Shown: positions 55,312 to 64,000 of the stretch, piece by piece | Layout of the letters: every line of letters starts with the position of its first letter | How positions within the stretch are numbered: position 1 is the stretch's first letter | Origin: Rhytidiadelphus loreus | Lineage: Eukaryota > Streptophyta > Bryopsida > Hypnales > Hylocomiaceae | NCBI GenBank assembly: GCA_947034895.1 | Contig: OX344763.1 | Span: 3,598,501 to 3,662,500 of the forward strand | Direction: 5' to 3' | DNA length: 64,000 nucleotides | Notes under the pieces: model-generated | The model's input: only the letters and a program-made list of their open reading frames with translations | Told to the model about the DNA's origin: nothing | The model's database searches: none | Made by a program: the position numbers and the translations under genes

Positions 55312-56977
55312 TTAATGTCAATACAAATTGTTGAAGAAAATAGGACAACCGAATAGTCAGGATGCACACATATCCCAATGCACTAAAATATATAAAACCT
55401 AGTTGAACTGTACTCATGTTTATGAATTATGTTGTTTGATGTAAGAACAGTTAATATTCAGTCGTCAATGTTTGGTTGAATAATGAGACTTCACAATTTT
55501 CCCTCCCATTGTAATCAAGTTATTTGGCCCATGAAATCCAAGCGCGACTAAGGATAATCATACTTAGAGTTCAACAATTTGTGACATCATTGTGGGAGCG
55601 TCCGGAGGAGCTCCGCTTGCGTAGTGGCGGCGCGGCCGCAAGTTTGGTCCTAATCCTGCCATCCCAACCTGGCTTAAGACAAAAAAAATTACAAGTTCCA
55701 CGACGTGTGAGCAACACGCAACAAGCATTGGTTAACCGAAATCAAAGCACACAAAATCAACAAGGGGGACGGCACCAGCAGCTTATAGAAGTTTGTTAGG
55801 TGAAAAAGGCTTCCTCCTATGGGTGATAGACCTTACCAGTGTAGTATTGCCTTTAGGGTTCCAACAGTCGTACTTGGGTGGGAAATGACCTAGCCACTTC
55901 TTCTGGGGTTGAGTGCCTACTTACAGGAGGCTTGGTACCGGGCCAAGGATTATGCTTCGGTGTTGTGGCTCTCAATTTTGGAGGCCCCACTCATCCACTG
56001 CATTAATGATGTGGAGTTGTTCTACAATTGTTCTTATGATCATATATAATTAAAATTGTTCCTAAATCCTGACAATGCACTTTCGGTGATCAACAATAAT
56101 CACAATCCTGAATCCCAGAAATTGTCTCTCTTAAACCTCATACATAAACAAGGTTTCAATCATGTGAGCATCGAACACCCAATATTTCAACCAAAATAGA
56201 ATAACTTCATGGATGAATACCCCCGTTCAATATTTCTTTGTCCAAGTGTATCTATTCTGGTCCTACCTTTAAGATATGTGCTTGAATTATTTTCAAATTG
56301 ACGAAGAGTAAGATATTGACAAATCCTCGTCGTCATTTGTAATACAACGACGTTTTGTTCTGACTCATTCATGGTACCATGTTATAAATTCTTGATCAAT
56401 GATATTTATCAAAAAACCCAGGACACGTTGGTCCCAGTTACACTACAGTCTTGAACCTTTGGATAGTGACCATGGGAATGAATAATATTTAAACATGCAT
56501 ATATTGCCCAAGTCATTTTAAATTCACCAGATATTAGACATTTGAGGCTGTAAATGCTTCCCTATAATTTAAAGCAAGAAATAATCATTTTGAAACCAAT
56601 CTAATTTTGAGGTTTGTGAATGGAGTCTATTGCTAGAAATGTTTCTCTCTGCTAATTTTTGGCTATATAGATATTATGTGATTATACTGTAGCACTGTAT
56701 CTTTTGACAAAATGAGAAAATTCATTTTTGAATAATGGGCCACCGGTCTTGTAAAATATAGTTGAGGCCTTAAATATCATATGCTTCAAGAGTACCTTGC
56801 CCTTGAAGTTCAATGTTTTATGGTGGGCTGCTTTTTAATGTAGCCGTCCTTAATTTAGGATGGATTCAGTATTAGAATCCTTATATTGTCTATTGATATG
56901 TCAAATCTTTTTCCCTTTCTACGGTTAGTGCTATCCGAGCCGCTTCTCAAAAATGCGTACTTGTTCCTTATTTGTAG
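55312..56977. other. intergenic sequence
   Basis: No supported gene. 55,524-55,799 is an open frame in a GC-richer patch with a Gln-rich tail but no motif. 56,187-56,372 (minus) has no support either. Confidence 0.35.
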
Positions 56978-59900
56978 ATGGCAATGAACCTGAGTGGAAT
57001 GTCTAGTTCAATGGCAATTGTGAGGGCAAGGGGAGAATTTGTTCCAATCTCTTTTCCAATCGGAGATTTAGGATTTGCAGTCGTTAGTGCATTGCACTTG
57101 AGTATTCGGTTTAGTCTATGTCCTAGTTCATTACACATTGACGAGGAGGTTTTCGACACTGATAGCGACGACTTGATTCATACATTAGGTCAAGAACTTG
57201 TCGAAATAAGTTCCTGCAAAGAATGGCATTTGGGCCCAGGAAAGTATTTAGTGCATGGATTCGTAGTACCTAGTGCCAGGCCGTCTTTCGACGAGGATGC
57301 TCTCAAATTGTCATCAACTAGTTTGTACCGGACGCCAATGGTATCTCGCGTTAAAATCAAGCCAAGAGTCGATGTCATTTTCATCGAGAGCGACGACTCA
57401 GATGACTCCTCTCCACCCCACAAGGTTTTGAAACATATGCCGTCATCTTCTTGTCCAGTCTCTACCATCTCTTTGAAGCCTAATGAAGTACTCGTGAATA
57501 TGTTGGAGGTCGTTGATGGATAATCAATTGTTCCTTGCCTTCGAAAGTTGTGTCATACCAAAGGGTCACGAAACCCATTTAAAAAGATTGATTATTATTC
57601 CATTTCGGTTCATCATGTCAATTTCGTTCCACCTGTGTTTAATGGTGATGTTATTTTTGAATTACGGCCCTTAGCCCTTTTCGATCACCAATGCTAAGGA
57701 AAACTTTTGAGTGGGATGGAGAAACGCTACGATGGCCATGTTTGGTCCAATTTACACACTACTAACATTAGATACAAGGATGGGATGACATTTCGTTTAT
57801 CTTCGTGTGTGGAACACCTTCGGTGTGATAACAACACTTGTGAGTACCTTACTCGCCAGCACCGTGTGGCACCCGTCAACGAGACGGAATGGAATGGGTG
57901 TTCTCCTGTTTCATTTCAAGTCGGTCCTTATCCACCTCCTACTTCCACAATCACGTGCAAAATTTGTGGTGAGGTTCCTCTTTGCATTGCGGTTTGCCCG
58001 GCCAAAATTTATTATATAGTAGGGATTTCGAGGATGCGCCGAGCGTGTGTTCACTTTGGATTACATGATTACCCCGTGAAAGATGGCGATTGTCGTGGAT
58101 CTAAAGAGAGAACTTGATCTCTGATTTCAGATCAAGTCGAGAGGAATCCATCTGGGACGAACTCTTCTATTGTTTTGGAGGCAAGCAAGGAGCTTTTGGG
58201 AGAGATGCTTCTTCATCCAGAAGGAGCACCCACTGGGGATTTTGGAATGGATGAACTCTTGCCAATTATAGAAAAGTGCAAATACATAAGCTCTCCGAGA
58301 ATTAGAAACGATGTAAACACCTTCAAATACTTTCGGCGGTTTGGAGTTATAGATAGCATTCTGAAGCTGCAAGGATGTAGTAATTGGGCTTATGTTCAAG
58401 AGAATAAATTTCTTGGTCAAGGTTCAGATTTGGACAAGGTTTTCGTTTTTGAAATGTTAGAAATGGGCCCGGGCAGTGGCATTGATCTAGTTACAAAACA
58501 TGCAAGCTACCGGTGACCTCCATGACTCTTGGATCATGTTTGACCATGTCAAGCGAGTAAAGGAGTGGACAACTCTTGCATGTCATGTTTATGATCCTAT
58601 TTATTGTCGCATAATGACAATTGCAGTCTGCGACATGCAGACTAAGGATACTACAGCGCAATCCTCTTTTTGGACTAATTTGAATGCGGTCATGGGACAG
58701 CATGGAATTCCCTTGCCGTATTTTAAAGGCTTCATGGCAGACTATACACAAGCCAATTAGAATGTAGTGAGAGTTATTTATGGCAATGGTGATCCACAAC
58801 AACCAATGGCCAATCGAGAGTGTACATGTTTATTCCATTGGACACAATCCATGGAAAAATATACGAAAGCAAACATTCACTTAGACCTTCAAGATCAACA
58901 TCAGCAATTGTGCAAGCAATATAAGGATGCATCCTCCATAGCTATGGCTGAGATTCGATTTCACGCCATTTGAACATGGTGGCATTCTTCCGGAGCGGCT
59001 ACAGAAGAAGGAATTCACCGCTTGGAGCTGTGGCTTGCATTTTGGCACTTTCAATACAGGCAGTGGGGGGGCTTCATGCAGATTGTAAGATGCACCATTT
59101 ATTGCATTTATTCTTCCTATCAATTTTTTCTAATGCCCTGGTCTAATTTTGTTATAGAGATATTGACACTGTCATTTTCTTGTCTTATAGGAAAATGTTG
59201 TCTTCAATGACCACTTCTGTCCTCAAACTTCTCTATCCCTTGATGACTTCAGGCATATAGAGATCAAGTCAAGATAATTTCCTTCCTATCTTACCTATGA
59301 TCTTTTGTTTGCAGGATTTGGCAACGAATGAACTTGCAGAGATGCCATCTTGCAACCTCGCAGAGACCATCTATAACAAATGGTTGCAACAATCAGGAAA
59401 GCAAATAAATGATTTGTATGTTGCGACAATTGATGATTATGTGCGAGCGTTCATGCAGATGGTTTGGTATTACTAGTTTTTCAAAGGTGATAACCTTGTA
59501 ACCGGTTCAGGAAAAGCAGAACTACATCTTCGAGTAGCACAGAGGTATGCGCAGCGCACTAGGAATCCCAAAGGCCTCAATGATGCAATGGCAACCGTCC
59601 CGGGTGTTGGTGAGTATTGCACAAGGAATCCTCACTTTAAAGGAGAAGAGGTTTTTGGATCCCAAGCACAAATGCCTAATCTTCCTCTAGGGTCCCAATA
59701 CGATTCGCACCGCCTCGACAAAGTAAATTTCTCAAGACCCCGAGGAAGAATAAGGACAACACGAACAAGTGCATCTGTCCTTCCTCTAGAACCGGTCTAC
59801 AAAGAAGGCTCCCCACATGATATTGGAACAGAGTTGTAGAGACCTAGTGGCCCCATGATAGCGCCATCCACCTCGGAGTCCTTTCGAGTGACAAGCGTCG

Positions 59901-60777
59901 AAGAGACCTCTTGTGACGAGAGAATGTGGCATATTGCTCGGTTGCCGAGACTTCGTCGAAGCCGTGCTTTGCCTTGCACGCCATAACCCGCAAGAAGTGT
60001 GTTGCAAAGATTGTTGAAGGCAACAGAGGAACTGCAACTCCAACTTACACTAGCGACATGGACTGTTATAAAAAGAAAACAATTGAGAGAACGTAATTTT
60101 TCTTCTGCAACAACGACATTGAGCGTTGTATAAAAGGTTCAAAGAGGAAGTGGGTTATGTCCAAACTTGATGTGCCTTGCATTTGGCCAGTGAAGACGGG
60201 AACAAATCTTATGCCTACAAAGATCCAGCAGCTTCAGAATGTCGGCTTTCGTCTTCCTGAACGTGTTGTAATTTCCCCCTACCGACTATTTGGATACCAT
60301 GATGTACTGGCCAATTTAACAGATTTTCTGGTTCCAAATTTCCCTATGGAGCATCCAAGTACAAGATCTAGCAAAAAAATACGAAGAAACAAAACTGCAC
60401 CTACCACAAAACAAGCAAACACCTGTGGTTCTGCACTTACCTTGAAAGGCACCATTCGTCAAGTGACATTGATACTACATCCAGGGTTTGGATGCATTGT
60501 TCTACTTGACTCAGGTTTAGACCCTAACATTCAGTAGTATGTAGTCACTGTAGGTTCGTATCCGGAGTGCTCTTGTCCTTATTTCAAGGAAATATTGACA
60601 AAGTCACTGGGAAAGAGAGGGCAATGGATCAATTGCAAATACTTGTATTTCCTATTCATTGTCATTTGCCGCTTTGATCCAAAAGTAGATGTTTTCATTC
60701 ATGCTGCGAGTTTCAGCTTCAATGAGCTCAGACGAATTCTCGAGAGCGGTATCTTCCGTTGCACAAGCACTATGTAG
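56978..60777 (+). pseudogene. SWIM-finger, MULE-like transposase gene, decayed
   Basis: An acidic N-terminal region (VIFIESDDSDDSSPP) leads in the same frame to GMEKRYDGHVWSNLHTTNIR and a Cys-rich module (CDNNTCEYL, CKICGEVPLC). Next comes a transposase-like core: MTIAVCDMQ, then FKGFMADYTQAN and ECTCLFHW, which resemble the spacing of DDE-type catalytic segments. A C-terminal SWIM finger follows: CSC (60,568-60,576), then CKY at 60,634-60,642, where C-x-H is expected. Damage: TAA 57,521, TAA 57,695, TGA 58,115, a one-base frameshift near 58,499, TAG 58,758, TGA 58,971 and TAG 60,535. At least one intron (donor 59,085 GTAAGA, acceptor ending 59,190) is still readable. The transposase assignment is by eye. 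Confidence 0.65.
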
Positions 60778-61427
60778 GTGTTAGCTAATGACGAGATGAA
60801 CGCCATTACTAAAGTAGGTCACCTGAAATTTCAGCTTGTATTTCAGTTTGTTTTTAAAACTAGTGAAACTAAAAGGGCCACTATTCCATTTAACAGTCAC
60901 TAGATATATGCATGTTGTACAGAGTTGTTTCTTTACAACTTTCCATGATATTGTCAATATCTACACAGTAACCTAAATGCCTTCATTAATCCGATAATTT
61001 AAAGTGCGTATTTGAAATCCAACAATAGTACTATATGAATCATAAAAATCAAATTCTGGGCCTATACCTATTCCAACGTGTTTAGGAAAATCTGCAATAA
61101 ATTCTAATTTTAGGTTCTTCAACTATTGGAACCAAAAAACAAATATTGCATAAGGAGACCACATATGGAAGGTCTCTCGGTACCGAGAGTCCTAATAGAG
61201 GTTCCCAAGGTATACACCGGGCCATCTTATGAAGGCATGATTGCACTTGAACATGTTACAAATGATCACTTTTAAACCTGAATCCAATTGGCACTTATTG
61301 CCTGCATTGAGGAACTTTGAGCTCTTTTATGGACCTATCTTTCATGTCCGTCTAGTACACAACAAAATAGGTAGATATACATCTACTAATCTAAAATTTC
61401 TGATCCTACATGTTAAGTACATGGAAC
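60778..61427. other. intergenic sequence
   Basis: Nothing recognisable beyond scattered short open frames. Confidence 0.35.
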
Positions 61428-61800
61428 CTCAGTTTTCCTCCATGTTCTCGCCATTTTTCAACCACATCCACCCTATTTTTCATCCACCTTACTTTTCATC
61501 CAGTGTCATCCCACTTTTCATCCTGTACCATTTTTGTTTTCATCCACATCCAGCCTATTTTCCATCCATGTCCACCAAAATTTTCATTCACATCCACCCT
61601 ATTTTCCATGCGTAGCCCACATTTTTTTCCCACATCCAGCCTAGTTTTCATCCATTTCATCCCAATTTCCATTCACATCCACACTACTTTTCATCCCAAT
61701 TCAGTGTATTCTTCATCCACCTCCATCCTAGAAATGGTTCAAATCCACCCTACTTTTCATCTGTAGCCCTTGTATTTTTCATCCATATTCATCCATATCT
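61428..61800. repeat. degenerate pyrimidine-rich minisatellite
   Basis: Repeated units of about 20-25 bp built on CATCCACCCTATTTTTCATC. The two overlapping open frames here are products of the repeat. Confidence 0.8.
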
Positions 61801-62229
61801 ATCATCTACATTTCTTTTATTTTTCATTTTCTTCTTTTTACTTTTTTATAAAATTTACACACAATCCATGCTCCATGCTCAAAATTTTAGGCTCTATGCT
61901 CTATGCTCGTATACTAGCTTCGTTGAAACATCTTCTAGTGTTTCTTACAAATATTTTAAGAGATGAAGCTTAACAATTTGAAAAGAGATGAAAAATGTAG
62001 TTTTTGAAATTCAAGCACCATGATGTTGCAATTTTCATGGGGTTTTATTTTGAAATTTTAAGAAGGTATATATTATAACAAAAAATATAGGTGTTGTCAT
62101 CCTTTGACAAACCAAATAAATGAATAAAAACAAAGGTATTAGCATTGTTTTAGATAGAGGTGATTTGAGACAATTTTTGGTCAAAACACATCATTTGAAG
62201 TACTTTAGAAGTTCACCTGTCTAGGGAGG
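61801..62229. other. AT-rich intergenic sequence
   Basis: Nothing recognisable. Confidence 0.35.
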
Positions 62230-62470
62230 GGTGCTATTATGTGAGCATAGGAATGTGAGCCTATGAGCCTAGAATACCATACACCTATGTTATAGGTGTA
62301 TATACTATTGAAATTGTCTATGATTATAGGGTGTATATGTTATAAATACCCATATTATAGGTGTTTATAATATATACACCATCTATAATGTGTAGTATCT
62401 ATATTATAGGTACCTATATTGTAGGCTCAATGCTTACATGCTCGCATTCTTGGGCTCACATAATAGCACC
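62230..62470. mobile_element. foldback/MITE-like element with internal palindromic repeats
   Basis: 241 bp with perfect 17-bp inverted ends (GGTGCTATTATGTGAGC / GCTCACATAATAGCACC). The centre is made of repeated, self-complementary TATTATAGGTGTATAT-type units. No target duplication is clear. Confidence 0.7.
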
Positions 62471-62689
62471 GTTGTTCCACTTTGTCTCATTTTTGGCTAG
62501 TGCTCACTATACTATGACCTTTTGGAAAAATGAAATCAATAAAAATAAAATAAGGATAATTAGTATAGCACTAAAAATAACATATTACCAAAATTTGAGA
62601 CCTAAGGAAAATGTAGGTCAAAATTTATTCATGAAATAGAGTTACAAAATTTTGAAAAAAATAGACACTTTCATTTTAATTTGTAAAAA

Positions 62690-63010
62690 ATAGGAAAAAA
62701 CAATTCACAAAGAACTGACTAAAAATTGGCCATTTGGGAAGACTTTATGTGATGAGATTTCACCAAAATAATGATCTTGAAACCATCTTCAATATTCAAA
62801 AATGTGCATGCAAGAAAGCCCTATTTGCACGAACGTGGAAGACATAAAATCATATATTTTTAAATTCCCCTTTGTAAAAGCATACCCACCTATTGGAGGA
62901 ATAGACCACAAAATTTCAGCTCTAAATCATTAATTTTGTGTACTTCATACTAAAGCCCTCTAAAACTCAAAACGTGACAAATTAGCAAAATTGACTTTTA
63001 AATAGAAAAG
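62690..63010 (+). repeat. dispersed repeat family R, copy 3
   Basis: Shares the order GGCCATTTGGGAAGACTT, a heat of ATTTCACCAAAA, CCTATTTGCACGA and AAAACTCAAAACGTGACAAA with copies 1 and 2. Confidence 0.65.
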
Positions 63011-63021
63011 TTTAAAAAAAA

Positions 63022-64000
63022 AAGTATTCGATATGATTACACTCAAGACAACCATTTTCAACAAAAATTTCAAGTTCATACGAGTCATGTTTCAAAAGTT
63101 ATTGTGAAGAAAAGCTTCAACACTCCCCTTATGACAAATAAACAATACCAATGTTTCTTGCAATGACCCATTAGAGAATGAAAAATTGACATTTTTTTAA
63201 CTTCCTAGACTATATTAGATGTAGATGGTGGTGGAGCTTCCCCCATCAAGGTATTTTTTATTTTTCTATAGAAAGAGATGCCCAAGGCCAATAAGTAGCC
63301 AATAGATAACCTTCAAGATTATTGTAGAAATGAAGAGTGTCTACTAGTTCAAAACTTGAATATTTTTTGGTTGACTACCTTTATGATAAATCTTGTTCTT
63401 TTAGGCTTATCTACATATCACAAAAGATACAATCTCCAATACATATTGACACTCTTTAATTGAAGATATGCATTTCACCGTTGAAAATGATCTTTTTTGA
63501 ATTTGAGCCTAACTACTGAAATAAACTTAATCAAGTTTTGTTTCTATAATAATTTCATTTTCTAAGAAAAAATATTTAAATGCAATTTGAACTTAAAGTT
63601 TTTATTCATTGTGTATTCATATTCTAATGATAGAATGATATGATATTTTTTTGAAATTATAATATTCTTTACTAGCATATATACCTACAAAAAAAATTCT
63701 TGAGATTTTTCAAGTATATTACAAGTTTGATATCATGATATGAATTTTTCCTTCAAAAATCCAAAATAAATTGAAATGTTCTATCTCTACTACTTTCAAA
63801 CCCATTCTAATCATACTATCATATAAAAAGATGTTCTTTACTAGCAAATACACCTATAGAGAAATTTCTTGAGATCTTTCAAATTCATTCCATGTTTGAT
63901 ATGAACTTTCATCACTTTTCCTTCAAAACTTTTAGGTAAATTGAAATCATTCTATCTTCACTACTTTCAAATACATTCTAATTATATTACATTCTTATTG
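63022..64000 (+). repeat. dispersed repeat S, copy 2 (cut by the window end)
   Basis: Direct repeat of 49,751-50,755. By analogy with copy 1, a further DUF247 relative could follow beyond the window; that is a guess. Confidence 0.8.

Noticed and set aside
55524..55799. 91-codon open frame in a GC-richer patch
   Set aside because: The Gln-rich tail and composition are suggestive, but there is no motif and no splice or element context to support it.
61241..61766. Two overlapping His/Pro/Phe-rich open frames
   Set aside because: Translation products of the minisatellite.
1..64000. CRISPR arrays, bacterial operons, rRNA genes
   Set aside because: Nothing of the kind is seen; introns, DUF247 and retroelements show a plant nuclear genome.

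Overview
This is a nuclear window from a land plant. It is AT-rich, has spliceosomal introns with GT..AG ends, carries one intact plant-specific DUF247 gene, and is otherwise almost entirely transposable elements, their remnants and dispersed repeats. The chromovirus type and the SWIM-finger transposase-like family remind me of non-seed plants (moss, lycophyte or fern grade). That is an inference and I cannot name the species.

Layout. 1-10,933: right part of a large CACTA (En/Spm) DNA transposon. It has a tnp2 transposase gene on the minus strand, cut by the window edge inside an intron, and a divergent seven-exon second gene on the plus strand. Both have in-frame stops, and the right terminus (CTAGTAGTG) interrupts a dispersed repeat. 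12,006-13,534: intact two-exon DUF247 gene (minus). 13,974-23,765: copy A of a roughly 4 kb dispersed repeat, split by a young complete Ty3/gypsy chromovirus (15,709-21,394; LTRs differ at 1 of 298 positions; TSD TTCCT). 24,000-38,600: AT-rich ground with several small TIR elements having clear target-site duplications (Tourist-like, Mutator-like, CACTA-like), a 5'-truncated LINE, and adjacent opposite-strand fragments of HSP70 and COG2 genes. 38,691-49,715: copy B of the 4 kb repeat, split by a full-length decayed LINE (41,886-48,962; TSD AATTCAGATTAG). 49,751-52,560: another repeat and a decayed second DUF247 copy. 53,085-53,721: a small three-exon gene model (minus). 54,150-55,308: a non-autonomous CACTA element with a SINE and a long hairpin inside it. 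56,978-60,777: a decayed SWIM-finger, MULE-like transposase gene. 61,430 to the end: minisatellite, foldback element and more dispersed repeats.

How it fits together. The only gene that looks fully functional is the DUF247 gene. The gypsy pol ORF is open, but gag has two nonsense codons. Copies A and B act as each other's empty sites, so the gypsy and LINE insertion points and TSDs can be read exactly. The strongest unusual signal is in the gypsy element: the primer-binding position just inside the 5' LTR is complementary to a 10-nt stretch of the LTR about 30 nt downstream of a TATA-like box. This is the arrangement expected for Tf1-type self-priming instead of tRNA priming.
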